Notes under the pieces: model-generated
Told to the model about the DNA's origin: nothing
The model's database searches: none
What the model saw: the letters and a program-made list of their open reading frames with translations, nothing else
Assembly: GCF_036099295.1 (NCBI RefSeq)
Contig: NZ_CP107976.1
Span: 1,612,001-1,676,000 of the forward strand
Reading direction: 5' to 3'
Source of the DNA: Streptomyces sp. NBC_00358
GTDB lineage: Bacteria; Actinomycetota; Actinomycetes; Streptomycetales; Streptomycetaceae
Length of the DNA: 64,000 nucleotides
Made by a program: the position numbers and the translations under genes
Shown: positions 1 to 11,005 of the stretch, piece by piece
Position numbering within the stretch: the stretch's first letter is position 1
Layout of the letters: each line of letters opens with the position of its first letter

Positions 1-929
<929 letters not shown>

Positions 930-975
930 CCCCGCACCACCCACGCAGCACCCTCGCGACGCAGCTCTGCGCGCA

Positions 976-1010
976 CGCCGCCCCGGCCGGATCCTCCGGC
1001 CGGGGCGGCG
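976..1010 (+). terminator. Terminator hairpin after icd
   Basis: A perfect 15-bp GC stem (arms 976-990 and 996-1010) closes a 5-base loop, 46 bases after the icd stop. There is no long T-run, as is common for Streptomyces terminators. Confidence 0.7.
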
Positions 1011-1107
1011 TCGTCGTGAGGACCGCTCGGCGCGTCACGGTGACAGCTGCGGCCCACCTGGGGGATCACCGGTGGCGGGCCGGAACAGCCGTTCATAACT
1101 TCGGCCT

Positions 1108-2166
1108 ATGACCAAACAACAGCTGGCCTACCTCGCGTGCACCGCGGTGGTCGTGGCCTCGGGTGTGGGCGCCGCCCTGCCGGCCGACCACCCCTCAGTG
1201 CACCTGGTACGCCCGGGTGAATCCATCCAGAAGGCCGTGGACTCGGCACGGGCGGGCGACACCGTCGTCATCGCCCCCGGCACCTACCACGAGAGCGTCA
1301 CCATCACGGCGGCGGACCTCACGCTGCGGGGCGCGAGCGCCCGTTCCACCGTCATCGTGCCGGGTACGGCCGCCACCGACGCGTGTGCCAAGGCGGGCAA
1401 CGGCATCTGTGTGACGGGGACGGACAAGAGTCCCGTCCGCGGCGTCACCGTCGCCTCGCTGACCCTCAGGGGCTTCTCAAAGCAGGGCCTGTGGGCGTCG
1501 GGGACCGACGGCCTGACGGTCCGCGGGGTGACCTCGGAGAAGAACGGCCAGTGGGGCCTGGGCGAGGAGCGGTCCGTTCGCACGAAGTTCGTCCACAACA
1601 CCGCCAAGGACAACGGCGACGCCGGTGTGTTCCTCGCCAACACGGTCGCCACCGAGGAGGGAGCCCGCGACACCCGGGGAACGGTGGTCGCCCACAACCA
1701 GTTGAGCGGCAACCGGATCGGCATCACCGTGCGACGGCTGCGGAACCTGAGCGTCGCGCGCAACGACGCCACCGGCAACTGCACCGCTGTGTTCATCGTG
1801 GGCGACGAGAACAAGCCGCGCGTCGGTGACCTGTCCGTACGCCGGAACTACATCCACGCCAACAACAAGTCCTGCCCCAAGACCGCCCGGCTGCCCGCCC
1901 TCCAGGGCTCGGGGATCGTCCTCACCGGTGCCGAGGACGTGCGTGTGACGCACAACCGGGTCGAGGACAACGTGGGCACGTCCCCGCTGTCGGGCGGCAT
2001 CGTCCTGTTCAAGAGCTTCGTGGGCGCGCTCAGCGAACGCAACGTGGTGCGCGACAACGTGGTCCTGCGCAACGGCCCGTCCGACCTGGCCAACCGCGAC
2101 ACCGGCAAGGGCAACACGTTCCCGGGCAACACCTGCAAGGTCTCCGAGCCCGCCGGAATGTGCTGA
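1108..2166 (+). CDS. Secreted right-handed parallel beta-helix protein
   Basis: A 352-residue protein with an N-terminal hydrophobic segment (about residues 5-24, ending ...GVGAALPA) that looks like a signal peptide. The mature part begins with GESIQKAVDSARAGDTVVIAPGTY, the usual opening of NosD/pectate-lyase-like beta-helix folds, followed by many short repeats of the type V..N......GI.V. Cysteine pairs near the middle and C-terminus fit an extracellular protein. Family members include polysaccharide lyases and adhesins; no catalytic residues can be assigned, so substrate and activity are unknown. The ATG at 1108 has no clear ribosome binding site. It stands alone between the icd terminator and a repeat-rich spacer. 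Confidence 0.8.
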   Translation: MTKQQLAYLACTAVVVASGVGAALPADHPSVHLVRPGESIQKAVDSARAGDTVVIAPGTYHESVTITAADLTLRGASARSTVIVPGTAATDACAKAGNGICVTGTDKSPVRGVTVASLTLRGFSKQGLWASGTDGLTVRGVTSEKNGQWGLGEERSVRTKFVHNTAKDNGDAGVFLANTVATEEGARDTRGTVVAHNQLSGNRIGITVRRLRNLSVARNDATGNCTAVFIVGDENKPRVGDLSVRRNYIHANNKSCPKTARLPALQGSGIVLTGAEDVRVTHNRVEDNVGTSPLSGGIVLFKSFVGALSERNVVRDNVVLRNGPSDLANRDTGKGNTFPGNTCKVSEPAGMC

Positions 2167-2198
2167 GGTCCCGGCCCGCCCGCAGTCCCGGGTCCGCG

Positions 2199-2296
2199 CC
2201 CCCGTACAACCCGGTCCTCCCCCCGTACCGCGCGGTCCTCTCCCCGTACAGGCCGGTCCGTCCCCCCATGCGGACCGGTCCGCTCCCCCCGTACGG
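2199..2296. repeat. Degenerate 21-23 bp tandem repeat upstream of the methyltransferase gene
   Basis: Four to five imperfect units, each close to CCCCGTACnnSCGGTCCnYCC, sit head to tail in the 155-base spacer before the gene at 2322. GTAC cores recur at 2204, 2225, 2247 and 2290, with one degenerate unit near 2267. It could be a simple repeat or a cluster of regulator half-sites; the sequence alone does not decide. Confidence 0.6.
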
Positions 2297-2321
2297 CACG
2301 ACTTCAGAAACGAGGCATTGA

Positions 2322-3350
2322 ATGACGACTGTCGATCAGAGTCCCCCGCCGCCCATGCGGCTGAGGGAACTCGTCTTCGGAGCGGCCTGCGCCGCCGCCG
2401 TGAGGGCCGCGGCCCGCCTGGGCGTGGCGGACGCCCTCGACGACACGCCCATGACCGCCGACGACCTGGCGGCGGCGGTGAAGACCCAGCCGAAGACCCT
2501 GCGCCGGCTGCTGCGCGCCCTGTCCAGCCAGGGTGTCTTCGTGGAGCGCCCCGACGGCACGTTCGCGCACACGGAGATGTCCCGGCTGCTGCGCGAGGAC
2601 GACCCGCACAGCCTGCGGTACATCGCCCTGTGGTGCACCGAGCCGTGGACGTGGAACGTCTGGCCGAAGCTCGACGAGGCGGTCCGCTCCGGCCGCAACG
2701 TCTTCGAGGACGTGTACGACAAGGAGTTCTTCCAGTACCTCAACGAGGACGCCCCCGAATCCGCGCACGTCTTCAACCGGGCCATGACGACGTCCAGTTC
2801 ACAGTCCGCGCAGGACGTCGCCGCCCTGCTCGACCTGCGGGGCGTGAAGTCGGTCGCCGACATCGGAGGCGGCCAGGGCCACGTCGTGGCCAGTCTGCTG
2901 GAGAAGCACCCCGGCATGCACGGCACCCTGCTCGACCTGCCGGGCGTGGTCGAGAACGCCGATCCGCGCCTGCGCGGCGGCGGAGCGCTGGCCGACCGGG
3001 TGCGGATCGTGCCCGGGGACTGCCGTGAGGACATCCCGGTCCAGGCGGACGTGTACATCATCAAGAACATCCTGGAGTGGGACGACGAGAGCACCCGCCG
3101 GGCGCTCGCGAACGTCCGCAAGGCCGCACGGCCCGGTGCCCGGGTCGTCGTCATCGAGAACCTCGTGGACGACACCCCGTCGATGCGGTTCACCACGGCC
3201 ATGGACCTGCTGCTGCTCCTCAACGTCGGCGGTGCCAAGCACACCCGGCAGAGCATGGTCGAACGGCTCACCGACGCGGGCCTGGTCATCGGCGAGATCC
3301 GCTCGGTGAACGCCTACCTGCACGCCTTCGAGTGCACCGTCCCCGGCTGA
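2322..3350 (+). CDS. O-methyltransferase-like protein (family 2) beside the spore-pigment locus
   Basis: A 342-residue protein with an N-terminal winged-helix dimerisation domain (about 1-110) and a Rossmann SAM-binding domain; motif I reads ADIGGGQGH at 179-187. This is the layout of bacterial polyketide O-methyltransferases. One oddity: where active relatives carry the catalytic His in a (K)HxLHDWDD motif, this protein reads KNILEWDDE (about 248-256), with no His. It may use another base, methylate a different atom, or have lost activity. It converges with the spore-pigment operon across a strong hairpin, so it is a neighbour rather than an operon member. A role in tailoring the pigment is inference from position. 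Confidence 0.8.
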   Translation: MTTVDQSPPPPMRLRELVFGAACAAAVRAAARLGVADALDDTPMTADDLAAAVKTQPKTLRRLLRALSSQGVFVERPDGTFAHTEMSRLLREDDPHSLRYIALWCTEPWTWNVWPKLDEAVRSGRNVFEDVYDKEFFQYLNEDAPESAHVFNRAMTTSSSQSAQDVAALLDLRGVKSVADIGGGQGHVVASLLEKHPGMHGTLLDLPGVVENADPRLRGGGALADRVRIVPGDCREDIPVQADVYIIKNILEWDDESTRRALANVRKAARPGARVVVIENLVDDTPSMRFTTAMDLLLLLNVGGAKHTRQSMVERLTDAGLVIGEIRSVNAYLHAFECTVPG

Positions 3351-3378
3351 CCGGACCGGTCCCCGACGAAAGCCGGAA

Positions 3379-3428
3379 AACCCGAGGCCGCCGGTTCCGC
3401 TTCATCGCGGAGCCGGCGGCCTCGGGTT
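3379..3428. terminator. Bidirectional terminator between the methyltransferase gene and the pigment operon
   Basis: A 22-bp stem with a single G-T pair (arms 3379-3400 and 3407-3428) and a 6-base loop lies between two convergent genes, 28 and 16 bases from their stops. Confidence 0.8.
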
Positions 3429-3444
3429 GTGTACGGACGCGCGC

Positions 3445-3777
3445 TCAGCCGGCGGCGTCCCGCTCCCAGCTGTAGAAGCAGTGCGCCATGGCGTCCTTGG
3501 GGCTGCGCCAGGTCTGCGGGTCGTACGCGCTGACGTACGCCGACAGCTCCTGGCTGACGCTCCGGAACTCGGGGTGTCCGGCGATCTTCGCGATGGCCGG
3601 TGCCGGGTCCCGCTCGGATTCGATGAGGTGCAGATACACGTCACCGAACTGGAAGAGGCTGCGCCGGTCGACCCCGATGAGGTGCGGGAGTTCACCCCGG
3701 TCGGAGGCGGCGAACACGTCGGAGATCGCCGGCGCCGAGCCGGGCGCCATGCGGGCGACGATCAGGGCGTGGTGCAT
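3445..3777 (-). CDS. TcmI-family polyketide cyclase (WhiE ORF VII type)
   Basis: A 110-residue protein of the TcmI family: small ferredoxin-like dimers that cyclise the later rings of aromatic polyketides. Typical features are the MHHALIVARM start, the LIGVDRRSLFQFGDVYLHLIE core and the C-terminal AHCFYSWE. It is the last gene of the minus-strand pigment operon, 30 bases after the aromatase gene, with AAGGA upstream of the ATG at 3777. Gene order matches whiE ORF VII of S. coelicolor, where this protein directs late cyclisation of the spore pigment. The exact ring formed cannot be read from sequence. Confidence 0.92.
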   Translation of the reverse strand: MHHALIVARMAPGSAPAISDVFAASDRGELPHLIGVDRRSLFQFGDVYLHLIESERDPAPAIAKIAGHPEFRSVSQELSAYVSAYDPQTWRSPKDAMAHCFYSWERDAAG

Positions 3778-3807
3778 CGGATGTCCTTCCTGTGCGGGTG
3801 GCGGCGG

Positions 3808-4549
<742 letters not shown>

Positions 4550-4578
4550 GCGGGTGTTCTCCTCACGTGCGGCCCGGA

Positions 4579-5826
4579 CTACCGGGCGTGGTCCCCGCCC
4601 CGGCGTACGACCAGGGCCGCGTTGGACCCCATGAGTCCCCTGCTGAGGATCAGGGCCGTGCGCAGTTCGGCGGGGCGGGCGTCCGACGTCACGACATCGA
4701 GGTCGTGGCAGACGTCGAACACGTTGGGGGTGGGCGGGATCTGGCCGTGCTCCATCGCGAGCACCGCGGCCGCGGTGTCCAGCAGGGGTGCCCCGCAGTA
4801 CGCCCGTCCGATGCCCGTCTTGGGCGCCGTGACGGGGACCCGGGTGCCGTGTGCCCCCAGGGCGTCGGCGATGGCCAGGGCCTCGGCGCGGTCCGCCGCC
4901 GGGACGCCCAGGGCGTCGGCGAAGACGACGTCGATCTCCTCCGGGGCGCAGTCCGCCTCGGCGAGGGCGCCCCGGATCGCGTGCGCGAGTCCCTCCCGGG
5001 ACCGCTCCCACTGCGAGGCGCCGGTGAAGGTGGCCGCGTGTCCGGCCACGACGGCCCGGACAGCCGCGCCCCGGTCGCGCGCACGCCGCTCGTCCTCCAC
5101 GACGAGCATGGCGCCGCCCTCCGCGGGCACGAACCCGCAGGCTCCCTCGGTGAAGGGACGGTAGGCGCGATCCGGGTCCTCCACGGTGCTGAGCTCGGGG
5201 TAGGCGAGCTGGCAGACCATCGAGTACGGAGCCAGGGGCGCCTCCGCGGCGCCGACGACCATCGCGCCGGTGCCGCGCCGTACGCCCCGGGCGGCGTGCG
5301 CGATGGCGTCCAGTCCCCCCGCCTCGTCGCTCGCTACGACTCCGCACGGCCCCTTGAAGCCGCCGCGGATGGAGATCTGGCCGGTGCTGGCGGCGTAGAA
5401 CCAGGCGATGGACTGGTACGGGCCGACGAACCGGGAGCCCTGGCCCCACAGTTTCTGCAGTTCCCGCTGGCCGAACTCGCCGCCGCCGGATCCCGCGGCG
5501 GTGACCACGCCGACGTCGTACGCCTCCTCGGGGTCGATCGCTCCCATGCCCGCGTCGTCGAGGGCGAGGACGGTCGCGGCCATAGCGAAGTGGCTGAACC
5601 GGTCCGTCTGGACGAGGAACCGCTCCTCGATGAGGTCCGCCGCGTCGAAGGCCCGGACCTCACCCGCCACGCGCAGCGGCAGGTGCTCGCAGCCCTCGCG
5701 GGTGATCCGGTCCAGAACGCCGAGGCCTTCCCTGACGGACTTCCAGTAGGCGTCGGCGCGCAATCCGTTGGGCGCGATCACACCGATACCGGTGACGGCC
5801 GCGCGCCGGGGGCGCTGAGTGCTCAT
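4579..5826 (-). CDS. Chain-length factor, KS-beta (WhiE ORF IV type)
   Basis: A 415-residue ketosynthase-like protein that pairs with KS-alpha and sets the number of extension cycles. The catalytic Cys is absent, as expected; the aligned segment reads [11 protein letters not shown] with Glu168 where KS-alpha has Cys169. Most antibiotic chain-length factors carry Gln there. The ATG (5826) overlaps the KS-alpha stop as ATGA, indicating translational coupling and equal synthesis. The proteins immediately around it (KS-alpha before, ACP after) complete the minimal PKS. Confidence 0.93.
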   Translation of the reverse strand: MSTQRPRRAAVTGIGVIAPNGLRADAYWKSVREGLGVLDRITREGCEHLPLRVAGEVRAFDAADLIEERFLVQTDRFSHFAMAATVLALDDAGMGAIDPEEAYDVGVVTAAGSGGGEFGQRELQKLWGQGSRFVGPYQSIAWFYAASTGQISIRGGFKGPCGVVASDEAGGLDAIAHAARGVRRGTGAMVVGAAEAPLAPYSMVCQLAYPELSTVEDPDRAYRPFTEGACGFVPAEGGAMLVVEDERRARDRGAAVRAVVAGHAATFTGASQWERSREGLAHAIRGALAEADCAPEEIDVVFADALGVPAADRAEALAIADALGAHGTRVPVTAPKTGIGRAYCGAPLLDTAAAVLAMEHGQIPPTPNVFDVCHDLDVVTSDARPAELRTALILSRGLMGSNAALVVRRGGDHAR

Positions 5827-7091
5827 CGTTTCCTCCCAGCCGGCCCGGTGAGGAGCACCGCGGACTGGAATCCGCCGAACCCGCTGCCGACGGAGAGCAC
5901 ATTCCTGAGCTTCCGGGGGCGTGCGGTGCGCGGCACGTAGTCCAGGTCGCACTCGGGGTCGGGGGTTTCGTAGTTCGCCGTGGGCGGCACCACCTGGTGC
6001 TTCAGGGCGAGGACGCAGGCGACGACCTCGATGGCGCCGATCGCGCCCAGCGAGTGGCCCACCATGGACTTGATGGAGCTCATGGGCGTCCGGTACGCGT
6101 GCTCGCCCAGGGACTGCTTGACCGCGGCGGTCTCGTGCCGGTCGTTCTGCCGGGTGCCCGAGCCGTGCGCGTTGACATAGTCGATCAGCGTGGGGTCGAG
6201 CCGGGCCTGGTCGAGCGTGCTGTCGATGGCACGGGACATCTCCAGGCCCTCGCTGGTCAGACCGGTCATGTGGTAGGCGTTGCCGTAGGTGGCGTAGCCG
6301 CCGATCTCGCAGTAGATGTGCGCGCCGCGGGCCCGGGCGTGTTCGTACTCCTCCAGGACCAGAACGGCCGCGCCCTCGCCCATGACGAACCCGTTGCGGT
6401 CGGCGTCGAAGGGCCGGGAGGCGTGCTCGGGGTCGTCGTTGTTGGGCGACGTGGCCTTGATGGCGTCGAAGCAGGCCATCGTGATCGGGGATATCGGTGA
6501 GTCGGACGCCCCGGTGATGCAGATGTCGGCCCGGCCCTCCTCGATGGTGTGGAAGGCGTATCCGACCGCGTCGAGTCCGGAGGTGCAGCCGGTGGAGACG
6601 GTCTGCACCGGTCCCTGCGCCCCGAACCGCTCGGCGACGACCGAGGCGAGCGTGCTGGGCGCGAACGCCAGGTGCAGTCGCGGGTCGGCCGCGCGGTGGT
6701 CGACGTCCCACCGCTTGCCGCCTTCGCTGACCTTGACGTAGTCGTGCTCCAGGCGGGTGGTGCCGCCGACGGCGCTGCCCAGGGAGACGGCGACGCGCCA
6801 GGGGTCTTCCCGGTCCGCGTCGAGTCCCGAGTCACGGACGGCTTCCCCGGCGGCGACCACCGCGAACTGGATGTACCGGTCGGCGTCCCGGACCAGCTCC
6901 GGGTCGAGTCCGTGGTCGAGGGGGTCGAAGTCGCATTCGGCGGCTATGCGGGAGCGCAGTCCCGCCGGGTCGAACAGCGTGATGCCGCGGGTCGCGGTGC
7001 GGCCGGCCGCGAGGAGGTCCCAGAACGCCTTGGCCCCGGTGCCTCCCGGAGCGACCACACCGACACCGGTGACGGCCACCCGCCGGGTCAC
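5823..7091 (-). CDS. Beta-ketoacyl synthase, KS-alpha (WhiE ORF III type)
   Basis: A 422-residue type II PKS ketosynthase that condenses malonyl units. The nucleophile is Cys169 in [11 protein letters not shown]; His309 (NAHGSGT), Lys341 and His346 (SMVGHSLGA) complete the active site. The start is GTG at 7091, overlapping the cupin stop as GTGA, and the stop overlaps the chain-length factor start as ATGA. It is the third gene of the minus-strand pigment operon, as in whiE. Confidence 0.95.
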   Translation of the reverse strand: MTRRVAVTGVGVVAPGGTGAKAFWDLLAAGRTATRGITLFDPAGLRSRIAAECDFDPLDHGLDPELVRDADRYIQFAVVAAGEAVRDSGLDADREDPWRVAVSLGSAVGGTTRLEHDYVKVSEGGKRWDVDHRAADPRLHLAFAPSTLASVVAERFGAQGPVQTVSTGCTSGLDAVGYAFHTIEEGRADICITGASDSPISPITMACFDAIKATSPNNDDPEHASRPFDADRNGFVMGEGAAVLVLEEYEHARARGAHIYCEIGGYATYGNAYHMTGLTSEGLEMSRAIDSTLDQARLDPTLIDYVNAHGSGTRQNDRHETAAVKQSLGEHAYRTPMSSIKSMVGHSLGAIGAIEVVACVLALKHQVVPPTANYETPDPECDLDYVPRTARPRKLRNVLSVGSGFGGFQSAVLLTGPAGRKR

Positions 7092-7567
7092 TGTATGGCC
7101 CCACTTCGTTCGGACGGCTGTCCGTGGTCCGGCGCGGTCAGGTCGGGGCCGCCGATGACGACCTCGTGGCCGGGTGCGGCCTCGGACTCCTCCGTGTCGA
7201 CGTGGCCGAGGCTCGGGCGCGGCGCGAGCGGGCCCAGGTGGAAGACCATGCGGGCCTCCTCGTCGCCGACGTTGCGGAAGCGGTGCCGCATGTCGATCGG
7301 GATCAACAGGCCCTGGTCGGGCCGGAGCGCGAACGCCTCACCGTCCAGGTCCACTTCGAGGGCGCCGCTGACCACGTACACGAACTCCTCGGAGTACGGG
7401 TGGTAGTGCTCGCCGATGCGCTCTCCTGGCTGGATGATGGCCAGGCCCATGAAGCCGCTGGTGGACCCCGCCGTGGCGGGCGTGAGCAGGGCCCGGATGT
7501 CGCCACCGCGCCTGCGGTTGGGTTCCGTCTCGCTCAGGTCCACGATGCGTGGATGGTGCTTGATCAT
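7088..7567 (-). CDS. Cupin protein of the spore-pigment operon (WhiE ORF II type)
   Basis: A 159-residue single-domain cupin. The metal-binding motifs are visible: [17 protein letters not shown] (His, His, Glu) and, after the intermotif loop, [16 protein letters not shown] (second His). Cupins in whiE-type clusters are needed for normal pigment, but the reaction has not been defined as far as I know. Start is ATG at 7567; the stop overlaps the KS-alpha GTG, so it is cotranslated with the PKS. Confidence 0.88.
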   Translation of the reverse strand: MIKHHPRIVDLSETEPNRRRGGDIRALLTPATAGSTSGFMGLAIIQPGERIGEHYHPYSEEFVYVVSGALEVDLDGEAFALRPDQGLLIPIDMRHRFRNVGDEEARMVFHLGPLAPRPSLGHVDTEESEAAPGHEVVIGGPDLTAPDHGQPSERSGAIQ

Positions 7568-7635
7568 GGTTGATACCTCCGGGTGTGGCGAGGACGTCGG
7601 TCGGGACGTCCGGGTACGCGGTCTGCGGCGGTCCG

Positions 7636-8760
7636 TCAGGAGCCGACCGAGCTGCGGTCGGTGATCGGCAGCATGTCGGCGTGCGACAGGAGGCGGTTGA
7701 TGTTGCGTTCCGTCCCCAGGGAGCCTTCGACGCCGATCGCGGCACCGTCGAGGAGGCGCTCCAGCTCGGCGGCCTTCTTGGCGCCCTTGAGGCCCAGGGA
7801 GGCGACGGGGTCGAGGTCGAGGTCGCCCACGATGTCGATGAGCCGCACCACGATGTCGTCGCGCTGGAAGACGGTGCTGCTGTACACCGGGCTGTCCTTG
7901 TCGTCGGCCGCGGCCTCGTCCTGGTGGGCGAGCAGCCGGGCCAGCTCCATGCCGCAGCCGGTCCGGGCGGGGTAGTACAGCGCGTGCCGGCTCAGCTTCG
8001 CGGGCTCCTTGCGGCCGGAGACCACGTGGTGCACGGCGGGGAGCGCCGCACGGGTGAAGAAGACCCGCGCCGATTCGGGGTCGCTGAGGTCCCGGTCCTG
8101 CTCCAGGTAGGGGTTGATGGCCTCCTCGACCGCCCTCACCTCGGGCTGGCGCGATACGTGCCGCAGCGCGGCGAGCAGGTCGCCCTCCACCTCGACGGCC
8201 CGCACGACGCGGTTGCCGTGCATGAACAGCGAGGTGCGGCGCAGCCGGGTGGTGTCGTCGACCTGGGCCTGGGGCGACTGGTAGCCGGCCAGGATCTCGG
8301 CGACCTTCGACTCGGACCCGGGCTTGACGGTGAACGTGAGGGCGTGGCGGGCCACTCCGTTGCCCACGCGGGCCTCGACCTGCCGGGGCGCCCTGACCGA
8401 CTCCGGGGTGAGCGGCTCGGCGGGACTGGTCTCGCGGAGGATGCTGTAGCGCATCGACCGGGTGTCCCGGACGCAGCTGTGCATCGGCCGGACGGTCTCG
8501 ACGTGCTCCTCGCTGTTCACCCAGGCGAGGAAGGGCGGGGCACTCTCCCACTCGCTGGTGATGAGCCACTGCGAGGGGTTCTCGATCGACTGGCAGAGCT
8601 GGTCACTGATGTGGCCGGGTACCGAGGCGACCTGGTTGCGCATGAGTTCGTACGCGTCGAGGAACTGCTGCTGAGCGCCTTCGTACAGGTCGAGCAGCAG
8701 GATCACCCGAAGCTTCGAGCCGTCGAAGGCCGACTGCGAGATACGTCCCGAGACAGTCAT
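7636..8760 (-). CDS. WhiE ORF I-type protein with ABM and SchA/CurD-like domains
   Basis: A 374-residue protein, the first gene of the minus-strand pigment operon. Residues about 1-135 resemble antibiotic-biosynthesis monooxygenase (ABM) ferredoxin-like domains ([20 protein letters not shown]..., WLITSEWES); residues about 250-370 match the SchA/CurD-like domain known from spore-pigment clusters. The start chosen is ATG at 8760; an upstream extension lacks family similarity and would run into the divergent promoter. The function is not established; an oxidation or ring-shaping step in pigment synthesis is likely from context. Confidence 0.88.
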   Translation of the reverse strand: MTVSGRISQSAFDGSKLRVILLLDLYEGAQQQFLDAYELMRNQVASVPGHISDQLCQSIENPSQWLITSEWESAPPFLAWVNSEEHVETVRPMHSCVRDTRSMRYSILRETSPAEPLTPESVRAPRQVEARVGNGVARHALTFTVKPGSESKVAEILAGYQSPQAQVDDTTRLRRTSLFMHGNRVVRAVEVEGDLLAALRHVSRQPEVRAVEEAINPYLEQDRDLSDPESARVFFTRAALPAVHHVVSGRKEPAKLSRHALYYPARTGCGMELARLLAHQDEAAADDKDSPVYSSTVFQRDDIVVRLIDIVGDLDLDPVASLGLKGAKKAAELERLLDGAAIGVEGSLGTERNINRLLSHADMLPITDRSSVGS

Positions 8761-8994
8761 TGCGGCACACCTCTCCTCTTCGTCACGGAAGTCAGGAACG
8801 ACCGCGGTGTCCGAAACGCCGGGGCCGCCATGAACTGATCGTTGACGTGAGGCCGGAACTCCGCGAGTCCCACGGGTCGGACGAGTGAACCGCGCGCCAT
8901 CCGGGTGCCCCTGCCGAGCGAAACGGTCCACACAGGGCATGGAATCTGCATCCCCATTCCTCACTCGCGTCGCAGCCGACGCTGGAGGCAATCA

Positions 8995-10662
8995 ATGAAC
9001 CGATTCGAAGAGGCCGGCGAGAACGGTCTCCACACGCCCGTCCTCATCGTGGGCGGCTCTCTGGTGGGCCTGTCCACGTCGCTGTTCCTGGGGCGGCTCG
9101 GCGTGCCGCACATCCTCGTCGAGCGCCACGCGGGGACCTCGATCCACCCGCGCGGGCGCGGCAACAACGTGCGCACCATGGAGATCTTCCGGGTGGCCGG
9201 GGTGCAGCGGCGCATCGAGGAGGCCGCCTCGGTCCTCGCGGACAACCACGGCATCCTGCAGACGCCGACCCTGGTGGGCGATGCCGGGGAGTGGCTGTTC
9301 AAGGAGATCGACCCGGGCGGCGGGCTGGCCCGGTTCAGCCCGGGCGCCTGGTGCCTGTGCAGCCAGAACGACCTCGAACCCGTACTGCTGGCGAGCGCCC
9401 GGGAGCTGGGCGCCGACCTGCGGTTCTCCACGGAGCTGCTGTCGTTCGAGCAGGACTCCGAAGGAGTGACGGCGAAGGTCAAGAGCCGGGAGACCGGTGA
9501 GCACACCACGATCCGCGCGGACTACCTCGTCGCGGCGGACGGTCCGCGCAGCCCCGTCCGCGAGGCGCTGCGCATCGGGCAGACCGGGCCGGGCGACCTG
9601 TTCCACAACGTGAGCCTCACGTTCACCTCCCGCGGACTCGCGGACGTCGTCGGTGACCGGCGGTTCATCGTCTGCTATCTGACCGATCCGGCGGCCGACG
9701 GTGCTCTGCTGCCGGTGGACAACAAGGAGCACTGGGTCTTCCACGCCCCCTGGCATCCCGAACACGGCGAAACCCTGGAGGAGTTCACCGACGAACGCTG
9801 CGTGGAGCACATCCGGCGGGCGGTCGGCGTGCCGGATCTCGATGTGGAGATCACCGGCAGGGCGGCGTGGCACGCGGCCGAGCGGGTCGCCGAACGGTAC
9901 GCGCAGGGACGGGTGTTCCTGGCGGGCGACTCGGCCCACGAGATGTCACCCACCGGGGCGTTCGGCTCCAACACCGGTATCCAGGACGCGCACAACCTCG
10001 CCTGGAAGCTGTCCGCCGTACTGGCGGGCTGGGCCGGCCCCGGACTGCTGAAGTCGTACGACGCCGAGCGCCGGCCGGTGGCGGAGGCGACGAGCGCACG
10101 CGCCTCCTCGCGCTCGGTCGAGCACAGCCACCCCGGGTACACCCCGGAGCCCGGAGCCGGCGGGCAGGGCGGCCCCGGCGGCAGGAAGGGCGGCATTCTC
10201 AATGTGGCGCTCGCCTACCGCTACCCGCGGGGCGCTGTCCTGGGCGCCGATCCGGCCGTTCCGGTCGTGCCCGAGGGTGTACGGCTGACGGGCGAGCCGG
10301 GGACCCGGGCACCGCATCTGTGGCTGACCCGCGCCGGCGCCCGGATCTCCACCCTCGACCTGTACGAGCGTTCCCTGGTGCTGCTGAGCTCGGCGGACGG
10401 CGCCGGCGCGTGGCACGCGGCGGCGAGCGACACGGCCCGGCAACTGTCCGTCCCGCTCGACTCGTACCGGATCGGCGGCGGGTCGGAGGCGGACCTGGTC
10501 CCCGCGGGCGACACGGACTGGGCGGCGGTCCACGGCGTCACCGCCGAGGGTGCGGTACTGGTCCGCCCCGACGGCTTCGTCGCCTGGCGGTCCGAGGGCC
10601 CCGCCAAGGACCCCCGTACGACCTTGCGGAAGGCCCTGCTCGCGCTCCTGGACCAGGCCTGA
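8995..10662 (+). CDS. FAD-dependent aromatic hydroxylase (WhiE ORF VIII type)
   Basis: A 555-residue flavoprotein monooxygenase of the PheA/TfdB class that hydroxylates aromatic rings with NAD(P)H and O2. Residues about 16-30 form the FAD dinucleotide motif (VLIVGGSLVGLSTS), and the second FAD motif GRVFLAGDSAHEMSPTGAFG lies near the middle, followed by a C-terminal thioredoxin-like domain. ATG at 8995 is chosen because GGAGG sits 6 bases upstream (8984-8988). The gene diverges from the whiE-type operon over a 234-base spacer exactly as ORF VIII does in S. coelicolor, where it modifies the pigment late in sporulation. Confidence 0.92.
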   Translation: MNRFEEAGENGLHTPVLIVGGSLVGLSTSLFLGRLGVPHILVERHAGTSIHPRGRGNNVRTMEIFRVAGVQRRIEEAASVLADNHGILQTPTLVGDAGEWLFKEIDPGGGLARFSPGAWCLCSQNDLEPVLLASARELGADLRFSTELLSFEQDSEGVTAKVKSRETGEHTTIRADYLVAADGPRSPVREALRIGQTGPGDLFHNVSLTFTSRGLADVVGDRRFIVCYLTDPAADGALLPVDNKEHWVFHAPWHPEHGETLEEFTDERCVEHIRRAVGVPDLDVEITGRAAWHAAERVAERYAQGRVFLAGDSAHEMSPTGAFGSNTGIQDAHNLAWKLSAVLAGWAGPGLLKSYDAERRPVAEATSARASSRSVEHSHPGYTPEPGAGGQGGPGGRKGGILNVALAYRYPRGAVLGADPAVPVVPEGVRLTGEPGTRAPHLWLTRAGARISTLDLYERSLVLLSSADGAGAWHAAASDTARQLSVPLDSYRIGGGSEADLVPAGDTDWAAVHGVTAEGAVLVRPDGFVAWRSEGPAKDPRTTLRKALLALLDQA

Positions 10663-10741
10663 CCTTCGTCCCTGGCGGGCGGTCCGAGGGCGTCGCCCGG
10701 TAGGGACGGCCGACCGCCGTCCCCCGCGGTGCACGGAGAAC

Positions 10742-10781
10742 GGCCGGAGGCCGTATCGGAATTCCGATACGGCCTCCGGCC
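10742..10781. terminator. 40-nt perfect palindrome between the monooxygenase gene and tRNA-Pro
   Basis: Bases 10742-10781 are fully self-complementary (20-bp arms, EcoRI-like GAATTC centre). It lies 79 bases after the monooxygenase stop and 12 bases beyond the tRNA 3' end on the minus strand, so it can serve both convergent transcripts. Confidence 0.75.
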
Positions 10782-10793
10782 ACGACTTCACAG

Positions 10794-10867
<74 letters not shown>

Positions 10868-11005
10868 ATGCGTCCCCTCGCGGTTCCCCGCGTGAGCGCA
10901 CGTCGAAACCCTACCGCACGTCGGTGGATGGCCGCGCACGCATTGTCATCGTCCCAGCGTGCGATGTGTCGACGTCCCGGAATCCGGGCGGCGGTGGAGT
11001 CGCCG

